Source of the DNA: Drosophila pseudoobscura
Lineage: Eukaryota; Arthropoda; Insecta; Diptera; Drosophilidae
DNA length: 64,000 bases
NCBI RefSeq assembly: GCF_009870125.1
Contig: NC_046679.1
Span: 26,598,001-26,662,000, forward strand
Direction: 5' to 3'
In this document: piece after piece, positions 34,401-47,558 of the stretch
How positions within the stretch are numbered: position 1 is the stretch's first letter
Layout of the letters: each line of letters starts with the position of its first letter
Made by a program: the position numbers and the translations under genes
The notes under the pieces: generated by a model
Told to the model about the DNA's origin: nothing
Seen by the model: the letters and a program-made list of their open reading frames with translations, nothing else
Databases searched by the model: none

Positions 34401-37400
34401 GTAGGGATCTAGTCTCAAAATTGGATGGGAACGGAAGGGAATTTTGGGATTTCATTCAGGGAGGGGTAGCCCCATTTAAAGGGGGGCTGGGAGGTCTGCT
34501 TTATTCTGCTGTTTATGTTCTTTGCTGTGTGCTCACGTTAATGAGATTTATTGCGATGGATTGTTGGGCACTCCCCCCCTGTCGGAGGTCAGGGGGCAAA
34601 GGCAGCGAGACAAGCAATTTAATTTTTAATTTTCCAATTGAATGCCCCCAAATTAGAGTCCAAATTAGGCTTGTTGTTCGCCCAAAGATAACCGGAGGAG
34701 TACGAGCATCTGTATCCTGTATCTGTATGCTCCTCACACAGGGATCAGCCAGGAGCCGCCAAGGGGGCCGTGTTTTAAAGCACTACTTTAAGGCCATACA
34801 TGACGGGGGATACGTATGTGCCCTGGTTGAATTTTTATCGCTTTCCAAGCGGATGGGCAGGGGGGAGTGGGGACTTGCTTCCGTCTCCTTGGCTCTGGGA
34901 CGTTCACACTTGACCGGCATTCAATTACCCTATGAGGCAGAGCAGAGCAGAGCTCCACTGGCCCCGGCCATTGGGCTGAAATTTGTTTTTGCTTCCTTGG
35001 TCCATTATTTGTTGGCCATTTAAGGGAGTCCAGTGGCTGGGACACAATGCTTACCATTCAGATATGGCCGTTTCTGGGCGACAAACGATGTTTACTGCTG
35101 CTCCTTCCCCCTTCTCCCCTCTGTGACTGATGGAGCTGAAAAGCCTCCCCTCTTCGAACGCAAAAAAATCACCATTGAGCAGCAAATGGCATGCGTGTGA
35201 AAGTGGGATTCGACCCCTCGACCCCTCGACTCCCCTCTCTCTGCGGTAAACGTTGCTCATTTGGCCACATAATTTATTTTCGCATATTAATTTTCGGACT
35301 CGCACTCGGACGCCAAGTTCCCGAGCAAAAGGCAAATGAGAAATTTGTGATAAATGAGCAGGGCTTAAATGCTCGAGGATCCTGGCGGTCTGCCGCGGGC
35401 AGGACCGAGCAAATTATTATCCTGCAATGCTTAAAGATATGCCCCCGTTCCGTGCTCCTGGCCCTGCCCCTGTCCCCTGCCCCTGCCCCCACGTGTATGC
35501 CACGTGTATTTATGGATAAATGAGAGACAGCGAGGAGCATTCATGTGTGCGTTTTAATTGCTTTCTCTGGTGCTTTAAGGCGGCACATAGAAGTCCCCTG
35601 GCAACCACCAAGAGATGATGATGGATGAGCCATCGCTCTCGGATGGAGCCACTCTGCGGTTGAAAGAAACTTGATAATAAATTCAGCATAAGAGAGCACA
35701 GAGCGCACAGCTATGCTGCTTAATTATCATTTGTGTTGCTGCTGAAATTCTGGGCATCCAGGAGGCAGAGGGGCAAGGAGGCGGAGGCATGCAGGCAGGT
35801 CCTTGGCGCTGCTTATTAATCTCCTCAATATCAGCAGAGGCAAGAGCCAGCGGTGCCATCGCTGCTGACATAAATATTTGTGCACAAGAGTCCTTTATTG
35901 AAAAATTCCTCGGCCAAGAAAGTGGGAAAAATGACGATAATGGCGGGAACGGGACCTGCAGCATGCAGCATGCAGCATGCCACTGAGCAGTCATGCAAAC
36001 ATGCCCCACCACGGAAGACGGCATCCCTTTAATCATCGAAATCGAGGGGGGGAAAAACGAGTGGAAAAATCAATGAGTCAGAGAAAAAGAAAACTCAACA
36101 AGGGACAACTTTTGTGCCTCGAATGTGGGAATGCGAGTGTCGTTTGTGATTTGTTTTATGGTGCGACACATTAGCGGAATTGCGTCAAATTATATTCGGT
36201 GGAGAGGGGCTTTAAATTTAACGATGCATTAAAGCCGAGAAGATGGAAACTTGTTCTTCTTCTGCCTGGGACACTCGCCATTCCAAGACATTCCCCACCA
36301 TTCCAAGCCATTCATTTGGCAATCATTTGGCGGGTCGTGACTCCAGTTTTTCCAGCCAAACCGGAAGTGTACGCAGCCCCAGTCGCTTGCCAACTTTTGT
36401 CCTTCCGTCGAGTCGCCTCGTTTCGGAATTTTAACATTTCAACTTTCGCACATTTTGGCAAATTATTCAAATTCTTGTCAGTGCAGCAGCCAGCAGGGGG
36501 GGGAAACACAACCGAACAAAGGCCCAAAAAGAGAGCGAAATAAACTGAAATTAAATGAAAGCAGAGGAAAGTAAAGCAAAGCAACGCAAAGGAAAGAAAC
36601 AGAAAGAAAGTCGCGCAGAATTTGTCAACGATTTATGTGTGAGGCACACGCTCCTCGCATACGAGGCACTGTGGCAGCTGGCAACGGCTAAACGTGCAAC
36701 AAACTTAAGAGCGCAAATAAAATGTGTTTGCTCACATTTTTGTAATTTTGATGAAATTGCTTCGCTTATTGCGAGGGGAGACAGGGGCATGGGGGCACGG
36801 GGGCACCAGAATGGAAGCCAAGGCCAAGGGAGGGGAGTGTGCCTGCTCAAAAGGGGCATGCCGCATTGTTTTTTGTTGCCTGTGTCGCATACAACGTGCA
36901 ATATTTTCGTCGCTCTTTGAATAATTAATATTGCGCATACGACGTGTTGTCTACGCTCATACAATCCATGGCGCAAGGAGCACAGGAACCCACTTGATTA
37001 TGCTAATCTGCCGCAATATTTGGCCCTCGATTCGGGCCACATTCATTCCTTGGAATGGTATTCCTTGTCGTGGCTGGTCTCCTGGTCTCCGGTAAATATA
37101 AATTATTATTAATGCCACATAAATCACATTTCCCCCGAGAGACAAACTCAAGTGATTCCCGTTGCCCCTTCGAGTGGCAACTGCCGCAAAGGCAGCTAAT
37201 TTGTCAAATGACAACAAATGCCGAGAGTTTTGGGAGTTTGACAACAGTTGCACCAGAATGCCACGGATGGATGCCACGGATGGCAGGCAGCTTGATTTGT
37301 AATGCATGCAAATTGGCATCGCGGCTGCACAAGGGGGTGGTGGGGGGCGGTGGGGGGGGCACAGAGTTCCTTTGGTTCCTGCGCTGCGGATTCGGTGTCG

Positions 37401-39711
37401 GTGTCGTTTGTTCCAAACTCTGATTGTAAGGATACTGTGCTTCATTGCCTGTGGCAGGCAACAGTCTGCGGAGCAGTTAATATTCCCAAATGTACCTAAA
37501 TATTCCCTAATTTGTTTTGTGGCAAGCGGCAATTAGGCAGCACACAGCAATAACAACTGCAGAACGTGTTTCCCCACACCCCCTCCCGCGTCAGCAGCGG
37601 AAGGACATTTGTCAGTGTGGAACGGAACCCTTTTTGAAGCGCCAAAGCCACACTCTGCTGGACGGGGGGACGGCAGGACGGTGGGACAGGCAGGACGGGG
37701 CCCATCCGAATGGAAGAGCTTTCCGGTCTTGGCTGTGGTTCAAGAAACTCTCTAGCAAGCGACACTCCTGCTCGAAAGATAAATGCGAACGTAACTTTTG
37801 CCATCACATGTTGCCAATCTATGCCCCATGCCCCATGCCCCATTCCTTGACTGCTGACTGCAATTTGGTCTTGCTGCCACTACCTTTGGCCAACAGCCAC
37901 CAGCCACTCGAACGAACGAGGGCCCCCCCTCCCCGCCTCCCTGTTAAGTGTCCAAAGTCCACGAAGTCCACGAAGTGCACAGGGTCCGGGGGGGGGGCCG
38001 AGATGGAGTCACATTTACTTACTGATTTATGGTCGCTTCCAGGGTTCCAGGGTTTTATCTGTTGAGTTTTCGGCGTAATCATTTCAAGTCAAAATGTTTT
38101 CAAAGGTCGAAGCAGGAGCGATGCCTGAATGCCTGGATGCCCTGGACGCTTCCTTGATAAATGACGGCAAGTTTATCTCCACATTTGGCCATAAATCCGG
38201 GCACTACAAACTTGCAGACCCTCGACCGGGCCCAGCCCCACCGCCCAGCAGGAGGGAGCTGCTCGTCCCGTATTTAGATGGTGTTTAGTGTGTGAAAGGA
38301 TTGCAGTTGGCTGGGGGCTGGAGGCTGGTGGAGAGGGACCCCACTGGCTAACGGAGGGGCCCCGAGGAGGGCGACAGGAAACGTCTCGTTTGTCAGCTTT
38401 GGGGCGTAAATCGCTCAGGAACAGAACATACTTTAAGCCTTTATAAACATTGCTAAAGCTTTGCAAATCTTTAATTTAAGGACCCTCCTCCCCGCCCCCG
38501 TCTGTGAATATCCTGCGGGGCCCCTTTTGGCCATGAAATTGCATTTGCATTTGGCTGAATAATTTAGCACATATGTTGACCAGAACACACCCAGCCTTGG
38601 GGCAACTATAAATTGAAGACAAATGGACCCAACAGGCCTGTTGCCTGTTCACCCCCGAACCCCCAATCCACCCCCAATGTGCCACCCAGCTTCCCACAAA
38701 GGACGGGCGATTGCTCGAAAGAATTCCATTTCCATATTGTTATTATTTTTATTATGGTTTTTGCCCAGGACCCGGCCTGGGGTTCGTGCCACACACAGAA
38801 ACGAGCAAGCGAGCAAAAGAGCAAATGGAGCACAGATGCAAACCCTCTGGCGGGGGGGAGGGAGGGGGTTTAAAGTAAACACAGAAAACACAAACACACA
38901 CACGCTCAGTTCAACTAATGACCCCCGAACCCATTGGGAAGGGGGAGAGCACGGGGGGGCGAGCAGGGGGCTTTGGGGTTCGCTCTATTGGCTTTCCGTT
39001 TTGCTGCATGCGGCTGCCACACACTTGCCACAGACGCGTTGACAGGCTGTTAATTAATATTAAACTCATTTCCACATTCCACATGCCACATGCCACAGTC
39101 TCTGGCATTGAAGCCAGGCCACAAGCAAGCGCCTCCAGAGGAGACTCCTGTTATTCCTGTTATCCGCCCCCGTCATCCTTGATTCTGGACGCGTTTCCCA
39201 TTTCCGATGTGTGTAATTATTTCATGGCTCTGTAGGCGCCTGTCCAGGAATCGGCAGGGGGCAGTGGGCAGGGGGCAGGGAGGAGTGTCAGTGCCAGTGC
39301 CAGTCGGACCGAAGAAGGAGCCGACACGTGTCCTGGATAACTCAATCGAGAAGGGAGTGCAGTCCAGTCGCCACATAATCCATTTGCCATTTAAATTTAA
39401 ACGAATTAAGTGCCACCTGTGTGGCCTGTGACCTATCTTCCCCCCCTCTGGGGCTGCCTGTTGTCTCGCACATTACGCATACGCAGTGGCGGCTGTCATA
39501 TATCCTGCGTTTAATTACAACTGATGCTCCTCCGATGCTCCTCCGAATGCAGGACACGCACGCAGCGAATGCGAAAACTAATTAAAATGTTTATCAGCTT
39601 TTGTAATTCAGTCATCACAGGGGCCAGGGGGTGGGGGGGATGTACGTGATTGCCTGCCTCCTCGTCTAACATTGAAACTCTGCTTGCTATTCATATAATT
39701 ATGTGTATCCT
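25463..39711. other. 14-kb region without recognisable genes
   Basis: Only short, low-complexity or shadow reading frames occur. I see no family motif, tRNA or clear splice-linked exons. It contains simple repeats: a CATGTGG-type tract at ~31471-31497, (CT)n at 32090-32115, (GT)n at ~32193-32224 followed by GAGAGG tracts at 32276-32310, (CA)n near 30054, CTGCCA repeats near 33338-33360, and many C-runs. It may hold enhancers or a long 5' intron or UTR of the neighbouring minus-strand gene; that cannot be decided from sequence alone. Confidence 0.5.
32090..32115. repeat. (CT)n microsatellite / GAGA-type tract
   Basis: Uninterrupted CT dinucleotides over about 25 nt. A GT tract (~32193-32224) and a GAGAGGGAGA tract (32276-32310) follow within 200 nt. 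Such GA/CT runs are potential GAGA-factor sites in flies. Confidence 0.6.
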
Positions 39712-39717
39712 TTTATT
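39712..39717 (-). terminator. Poly(A) signal overlapping the stop of the DM4/12 gene
   Basis: On the - strand AAT TAA TAA AAG: the AATAAA hexamer starts inside the TAA stop codon, so the 3' UTR would be extremely short if this signal is used. Confidence 0.4.
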
Positions 39718-40354
39718 AATTGACTTCCAGCAGCAGGCTGATGAGATCCAGGGGCGTCTTTTGGCACTCGCCCCCATAGAAGGCCTCGCAGTCGCCGCCT
39801 CGCCTGCCGAACCGCTCCGAGGCGTGGTAGTCGCGGTCTGAGCCGTGGCCCGTCGGCTCGTCCCTGGAGCTGGAGGGCGTGAGGACGATGTCCAGCACTT
39901 CCCCGAGCAGACCGCTCTCGTGGCTCAGCGGCAGGGCTGCGTGCTCGCAGATCAGACGCAGGAGGCAGCCGCGTCCCGGGAGGCCGGCGTTCGCTATGAC
40001 CATCTCGATGCCGCGGTACACGATCCAGCGGTAGAGAGCGCCGTAGTTCGACTCGTCGCCTCGGCCCGTTATGGCCTGGGGCTTGAGGTACACCCGCGTG
40101 ATCTCCGTGGAGTTGGTGGGCAGGAAATACTCGGCCTTGAGGACGTATCCCGAGGTCACGGACTCGAAGTGGAGCCCCTCGACGGGTATGCCAATGCCGC
40201 CAATAAACTGAACCCGCGTCGGACTGGTAGGCGGAAAGATGAGCGATCGGCTGAAGCGTTTCAGATGGTTTCCCTGGACTCCGGCACGGACCCAGGCGCA
40301 GGCCAGAAATAGCAGCGCAGCCGGAAATTTGCTCAAAAGTGTCCGATGATGCAT
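39716..40354 (-). CDS. DM4/12-family secreted protein
   Basis: A single exon encodes 212 residues from the first ATG (40354; MHHRTLLSKF). Residues ~8-26 are a hydrophobic signal peptide (FPAALLFLACAWVRAGVQG). The mature part shows the DM4/12 pattern: SRSLIFPPTSPTRVQF and GIGIPVEGL early on, then YRWIVYRGIEMVIANAGLPG, GRGCLLRLICEHAALPL, GLLGEVLDIVLTPSSS, and a final CEAFYGGEC with four conserved cysteines in total. This family is a large set of insect secreted proteins of unknown function, often in clusters or singletons with restricted expression. In melanogaster I suspect CG14720, but I am not sure. No promoter element is obvious upstream; a string of CATC repeats lies near 40590. Confidence 0.85.
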   Translation of the reverse strand: MHHRTLLSKFPAALLFLACAWVRAGVQGNHLKRFSRSLIFPPTSPTRVQFIGGIGIPVEGLHFESVTSGYVLKAEYFLPTNSTEITRVYLKPQAITGRGDESNYGALYRWIVYRGIEMVIANAGLPGRGCLLRLICEHAALPLSHESGLLGEVLDIVLTPSSSRDEPTGHGSDRDYHASERFGRRGGDCEAFYGGECQKTPLDLISLLLEVN

Positions 40355-43300
40355 TTGTTGCGATCGCTTCGAGAAGAGTTTAAGAACTGAGCCACAGAAT
40401 CCCAGCACAGAACCCAGAGCCCAAAACTCACTTTCTTCTGAGGCATCTTTGAGTCGGAGGAAATCAGATCAATTAGCATCTCGGTGGCAAGTCGTTGATC
40501 AAAGTAGGTTTCACTAAGCACTAAGCAGCCTCGTATTCGGCATTCAAAGGTTCTTTAAACGCTGCTAATTGAACTGAAAATACACATCCATCCATCCATC
40601 CATCAATCCGTCCGTTCACTGCAGTGGAAGATGGTTTTCCTTAGACGTGACCTCTTTTTTTTAGCCGGCACAGACACAGCACTGAGAGCAGATCAAACAA
40701 AATGGGAATCATCGTACCCCCACCCCCACCCTTCTCTGTGGCATTGTAAATACAGTCTGCGTCTTTGGCAATCGTCTTTGTAGGAGTATTCGAATGTAAT
40801 CCAGCTACCACACATCCACATCCACATCCATAGACATCCTCATTCCCATTCCCATTCCCATTCCCATGCTCAACCTTTGGGGGCATCGCATCCTATTGAA
40901 GATGTAAGTGCATGCAGCTCCTAAAGCATTTCAAAATGTGTATAAGAAATTGTATAAAATGTGCGAGCATTGGCATTAAGACACTAAGCCCTGGCACATC
41001 TCTGCCCCCCGCCCCCCAGCGGGTGGGGGTTGGGGTCGCAAGGCGAAGCGGAAGTTATGCCGTCAACGACTTGAGTAAGTTAAGTGAACTGCTACTGCTG
41101 CTGCATCAGGGGTTTTGCAGCAGAGATGAGCCGTGACCCCCCCACCGGGGGGCGGAGAGTGGGAGCTAAACGAACCCCTTCGACGGCTGCTACAGGAATG
41201 CGATAATAGCCATGAAGAGAAGGAGATTAGAGAGTAGCGAGAAGGATAGAAAAGACAAGAAGAGAGCACCCCTGCCCCAGCCCCAGCCCCCGCACCGTCC
41301 CAGACTCGTGAAGGATAAGGACGTACATCAGAGTGAAAAAATAGACGCATTTCCTGCAGCCTCCTTGCCCATCTCCTGCTATGGAGATGGGAATTGTTGA
41401 TTGAATGGAGCTGCTGTTTAAGCAAACTATTCCTAAACGCCAAAGAAAGAAACAAAGAAGTAGAGAATTTAGATGGCAAGCGAAACGAAACGAAAGGAAA
41501 CATATTTTAGATGCCAGGACACACACAGGTACGACTACGTGTCGTATACGTAATGAACAGCAGCAGCACAACACAGAAACGCATTCATCAACGCTTGGAG
41601 GTTGGAGCTTGAGGCTGGGAGTGCCGTCGTCTTCGTCGTCACATCTTGACCTCGCAGAGCCTTAAAATTACCTCGTTAGTGCTCCAAGGTGCCGTAAATC
41701 CTTTTGCGAGACTCAACAGCATTCGCCTGCCCCTCCACACCTCCTCTCCACCGCTCCGCTCTCTCCTGTGGCAAACGCTTGTCTTACTTATGCTTATTTA
41801 GTCGGGTGCATGCTGCCTGGTGCAGGCCAAGAGGGAGTGGATAATGAGTTAAATTATTATGCAAACGACGGCGGCCCCATGTCTTGAGATGGAAATGTGT
41901 GCTCCACATAAACAAAACACTCGAAATGTGTGCCGGGGACAAACAGAGCCTAGAGCCCTACAGGGGCAAAGGGCTCTTTGGATTAGATTGGAAGGAAGCT
42001 GCTCCCCCCCCATTCGATGCAAGTGGCACTATTTGGAGCACTCTGGAGCCCCCTTGAGAGCTCCGCCTACTGCCTACTGCCTACTGCCCCACTCCTACTC
42101 GTACTTCCACTCCTACTCCTTGCATTTAGAATCTATGCTATCCATATTATTTATGGACATTGCACACAATAATTGGCCAGCTTTACGCTCCAATGGGTTT
42201 TGAATGGTTGCAATGGTCAATGGCAACGAGGCTTGTGGATGGGCTACCGAGTGGATGCCGGTTCGTTGACCCCAAAAACATTTCAATGTTTCAATGTTTG
42301 CCAGTCATAAAACAGCCAAAGAGTCACAGTCACTGTCACAGTCACAGTCACAGTGAACGGCAGGCAGGTGTGTCTGTCGTCTGGCAGTCATCCCAAATCG
42401 ACGAATGGCATACAATAAAATCAATGAGAACAAATCTAAAAAATAGAGCCAGCGCTAAAGAGCAAACAGGCCAATAGAATGACACAGAGAGAGAGAGAGC
42501 GAGACGCTTACTGCTAGGCTACTCTGTGAGAGAGTCACTGGAAATGTATCTTTTAATCTCTGCGAATAAGGCCGTCAAACGGGAAGCCGGACAGAATGAC
42601 AGGTGGACCGATGGGCAATATGCTTGGCTGGCAATCCCGATAGCGACAGAGCAGGGAGCGAAGAGATATATTTAAGGATAATTCAATGATTGCTCGGCTG
42701 ATGTACTTACTATTCTGTGCGAAGACGGAGTGCAGGGCGGAGAGAAGCCCAGGACAAGCAATTGTTTTTGAATGAAATCAATTTGTTGGCCAAATATTTG
42801 GCCCAAACGGGTTTTGGTACTCGGCCTACAAGGCCTAAAGGTGGGTCTGCAGCGTCATCCCATGGCCACCCACGATGCGGGTCAGCTTCAGCTTCAAATG
42901 TCATGGGTCATATGGGTCAAAAGAGTTGCCTCACGTGTATCCTGTCCTGTCCTGCCTGTATGGGAGATGTACATATGCAAATGACCGGAAGAACACAGCA
43001 AACATTCTAATCGGCAATGGCATGGTGTGTGTGGCGGGGTTTGTTGATGCTCAAGTTGCTGTTGTTGCTGCCTCTGCTGCTGTGATGAAAATTTAAATAT
43101 TGCACGAAAGCCAGAAAGACCAGAGATAATCCAAAGCAGGAGGCTGGACGCTAGTAGTGGCAGTAGAAGACCGAAGACCTGGCTAACTAACAAAGTTAAA
43201 GTCTGCCAAACTATTATTAAAAGTTTCGACATTGACTGAACCGAACCGAGCCGTAGCTCTTTATTTAGTTGTACTCTCAAAAGAACAAAGAACCGAACTG

Positions 43301-46300
43301 AACCCTGCTGCCTGCAGCCCCTTAAATGGGATCAAAATAAAGACCCAGGCAGGCTGGCAGACAGGCTGACAGACAGAGGAGGCAGTGCGGCTGCTGCTGG
43401 CAACAGTATTCAAATATTAAATCCACCCGATGCGGAGTGCACCCCGAACAGCAGCAGCATCCCCCACCACATAAAGAACAGCTGCGTCCACCGTGGAGCA
43501 GGAGGAGGAGGAGGAGCAGGAGAAGGTTCAACGGTAGATGGAGGGCAGATTCCTCTGCTGCTGCTGCTGCTGCCCTTTCCGTGTTTAATTGAGTTTGAAA
43601 TAGGTGCCTGGTGCCGGGTGCCGGGTGCCTGGTCTGCCAGTCGGTGGGGCGACGCGAAATTGGCTTAGTTGTGGGGGGGATCCCCCCATGGCACACTACC
43701 ATATGGGAGGATGCTGGCACACGCTGTTTCTTTAAGGGCACGGAATCCTTAAGTCGGAAACAGGGGATGGATGGATCCAAACTTTTGATTTGGATTTGAT
43801 TGCAATTTTGATGTAATTTTTTCGGTGGATTCCGCCTTTTGTGGTTGCCGGAGAAAACGACTGTAAAGTGCTTCCAATTGCAGGAGGGAGAGGGAGGGCG
43901 AGAGAGGGGAATATCAACATTTGGGAGGCATCGCGGGCCATTCCATGAATTTTATGTTCCACCCTTTGGGGTGGAATCCTTTGAATCCTTTGGGCAAATT
44001 CATTTATTTCAATTGTTACTCAAACTGGAACTGCTTCCGTTCCCTTCCGCCCTTCCGCTCTTCCGCCCTTTTCCGACAACATATAGGGCGTAATAAGCCC
44101 GCTTTTTATGCCGCATGCATTGTGCGGAGAAGCGTTTTTATATTGTTTCCAGAGGGGAAGTTCGGTTGGAAATTTAGCTGGCAACAGTGGGCCGCACAAC
44201 CAAGAGATAAATAGGGCATAAATATGCGGAGACTTTGGCTGAGACGCGTGCCACTGTGTGCCACTGCCACTGCCACTGCCATGCCCCCTCTTCCGCTTCC
44301 TCTTCCACGATGTGTACGCCACTCGATGGCGAAAGTTTTGAATCCATTCTCCGTTCATTTTATAACCCCAAAACGAATAAAACAAAACAAAGTTTTCAAC
44401 TTTTTGGCGGCATTACGAGAGTACCAGGATATTCCTAGGCCAATGTCTGTCTTTGGGCTTATTTTTATGGCCAATGGAAGTCTATGGGCAGGGACGGGAC
44501 CGACTCTCCCCCCAGGTGACGCCCAGAATTTACTTACCAAGTACTTATTTGCCTATTTGCAAGAGCCATTTGGATAAATGCTAGCAAGGAGGAGGAAGCA
44601 GAGGGCAGGAGCTCTGATTCGGGGCCTGGAGGCCCCAAAGAAATCTAATAAAATAAAATAAACCTCGGCATTGCAGCTGTATAAACAAATACCTGATAAA
44701 GACAGCCACAGCTGGGGGAAACCTTTCTACCCTTTCTAGTCCTCTGTTCCCGAAAAAAAGGTCCAGTCTGGACTCGGATATTTGCATAAAGAATGTTGCA
44801 GAATTAGCGGCGGGTCGTCGTTACACATTGAGGGACAGGACAATCAAGGGAATCCTGCCTTTGGTATTCTTTATTATTAAATTTTATTATAATGTTTAGC
44901 ATAATTTCCCCCTATTTTTCCCCCATCTAAAGCAGAGGGAAAATGCTAATGCGAGAGTCCTCTTTGGACAACTGCCAAAGAATATTAGCGGCCAAGTGAG
45001 GAGATTTAAAGTGGCGTCCGCGTCGGCGTCTCTTAAATACGGAACTCTACAAGCCGGGTCGAGGAGTAGCCGTGGCAGAATGTCCTGCCATCGATATTTA
45101 CAGCACCCCAGAGACTTTTTTGGGGAAAATAGAAGTCGAGAAGCCGCACAAAGTGCGACTGCGGAATGCGACAATTAATTTTGGTGAATTATGACCGCAG
45201 AGTGCTGAAAAATGGTGCTAATGTGACGGCCATTCTCGACAAAAACACGAACAGCTGTCAGGACAGGACAGAACCCACAAATGCACAAAACTGGAGAGCG
45301 GCATGGCATCTCTTGCACGTTTGCATCTGTGTATCCTCTGGATCCTGTGGATAATGCGACCGCAGACCGAAAAAAGATAGCGGCATCAACAGAATGGTGG
45401 CAGTGGTGGCAGCTCCCTAGCGTGTCGTTTCGTTTTGCAATATGACAGCCAGAAGCCGGGCACCCCGCTACGTATACGTGATATTCGAATGCAGCAATGC
45501 CACAACCATCGAGGCTTTGGAGCTGTCAGAGCCGTCAGAGCCATGCCAATCTAAGCCCATCGCCCATCTAGCGGGGCTTTCAGTTTCAGTTTCAGCTTCA
45601 GTTTCGATCTTAGTGGCGACAGTTGCCATAATTTATAGCCAAACATTTCAACGCTCTGTGGTGGTGGGAGGTGGTGGGAGGGGCCATTGTTCGATGCACG
45701 TGCAAAGGGCAGAGCAGAGCAGAGCAGAGCAGACAAAGGCAAAAACGCAACAAAACGGCGGCAGCCGTTGGCCGTTAGCCGGCGATGGGGAAAAACATGC
45801 GGAAGTCGCGAGGGGCGATGCTCCGCCCCTCTACGCTAAAAACTGCGCTCGTAAAGTACAATGAACCGCAAGAGCTGCATTCTGTGGCATCCACGTACAT
45901 GTGGGGGTGAAGTTGAGTGGATTTCAGTGAAAGAAATGTCTGCAAGTGCTCAACGCCGCCGAAGAGGAGGCAAGAGGCGCCAAAGCGAAAAGGCGGTTTG
46001 TTTTATGTTTTTGCGGCACTCGGCATTCGGCATTCGAGGATTATTTATTCTTGTGAATGACACCTCCTTCAGACAGGCAGAAGGCAGGAAACAGGAAACA
46101 GGAGACAGGAGAGGCAAGTGCTGAGGAATATTGTATATGTAGTGCTCGAAGGCAGACCCACGAGGAGCATCCATCCCCTGGAAGCCAAAATCAAGTTATC
46201 TAATGGCCTAATTATGTTGAAATGTTGGGGAAAAAAGCACAAACAGCAGACAATCTTCGGAGCTATAAACCCATCAGGATTCAGGAAAGTTTCCTTCGTG

Positions 46301-47504
46301 CTTCGTCCTGCGTCCTTCGTCCTGCAGTTCAGAGTTTATGGCGCCCGCAGTTTGAAAGTTTTCCATTCAATTCACTTACGAATAAGTTGGTGCTTTTCGC
46401 CTTTGCATTTTGATGCCGCCGCAACGTTTTCCACTCGTTTCGTTTCGGTTTCTTTTTGCTTTTTGCTTTTTGCTTACCTTGTTCGCTTGGTGGCCTAGTT
46501 CTTGGGCCAAGGAGTAAACTTTTCCTGGCTGAAAAACCAAAGTAAAACATGCACCACGAGCCCCAACCAACGGCCAATGCTCTGGGAGGGAAGAAGTCGT
46601 TGCAGCTAATGGTGTTTATTGCATTTACTCTCCTTCTGTGGCACTTAAATCGGCATCATGGCAGCACCAGGCACCAGCAGTGAAGTGCGACACTGTTGCG
46701 CAACAGGCGCGAAGACGAGAGAGGGGGCTACACCTGCAGCTACGCAAATATCCTGCGGGCGCCAGAGCAAAGAACAGGAACGGACTCCAGGCGGACGCGA
46801 GGACACAGGACGAAGACCCAGGTCCAACCAGCTGCCATCTTCGTTCGCGTGGAAGAAAGTGCAAAGTAAATTCAACACAACACAAAGTCCACCAGGCGCC
46901 TGTGGCAGGAAAGGGAACGGAAGGGTAAGGGGAAAGGGGATGGGGATGGGCGATGCGGGTGCCAAGAAAATGCGCAGCCAGGCTACGCTTTGGGGGAGGC
47001 TCTTTGTTGAATGAAGGGAGAGATTTGGCTGCAGCAAAGTTTGATTAAATCACATGACACACTGGGAGGAGGAATGACCAGCGGGCTGTGGAAGGACAGA
47101 TTCAAGTGGTTTGCCACTGCCACACTGCCACTGCCACACTGCCACTCCCAATGCGAGAGCACAAGGCAAGTAAATAAATTCATTAAACGATTAGAGGAGC
47201 TCTCCAGGTGAATGCAGATGCTGCCGTCCAGGGAGTCGGATGGGGGCGTGCCTTTTGTGCACGAGTAAAATATTCAGTTGGCCTGGATTAAGTGGATTTA
47301 CCCGCCAGTGCAGTGGGCAGTGTGCAGATGCGCCCCTGGGGCGGGGCCATTGTCCCGCCTGTGGCACAATGGCAAAAGCCAGGGAATGCCAGAGAAAACG
47401 TTGGTACTTTTACGGCTATACGGCTTACGTTTGTGAACCAAGTGTCTTCTTTTCATTTGCGGCTTCATTTGATTCCAGAAATGATTTCAAAATTGAACGT
47501 GACA
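40355..47504. other. 7-kb region without recognisable genes
   Basis: No reading frame shows family motifs or plausible exon linkage. Simple repeats seen: (CATC)n near 40586-40604, (CCCATT)n near 40840-40867, GTCACA-type repeats at ~42318-42353, GAGAGAGAG at ~42487, GGAGGA/CTGCTG tracts at 43500-43573, CCACTG repeats at 44260-44282 and 47116-47145. Probably regulatory or neutral intergenic DNA. Confidence 0.5.
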
Positions 47505-47510
47505 TTTATT
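47505..47510 (-). terminator. Poly(A) signal of the FUS/Cabeza-like gene
   Basis: AATAAA on the - strand, about 50 nt past the stop codon. Confidence 0.5.
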
Positions 47511-47558
47511 ACATCGAATTTAGAGGCATTTTGGCTATTGAATATTAAACATGAAACA

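Noticed and set aside
44260-44282. Repeated CCACTG units as a possible CRISPR-like or regulatory array
   Set aside because: A simple microsatellite without spacers; similar runs occur throughout the window.
46625-47037. Overlapping frames on both strands near 46.6-47.0 kb
   Set aside because: Overlapping antisense frames with no family motif, so probably chance.
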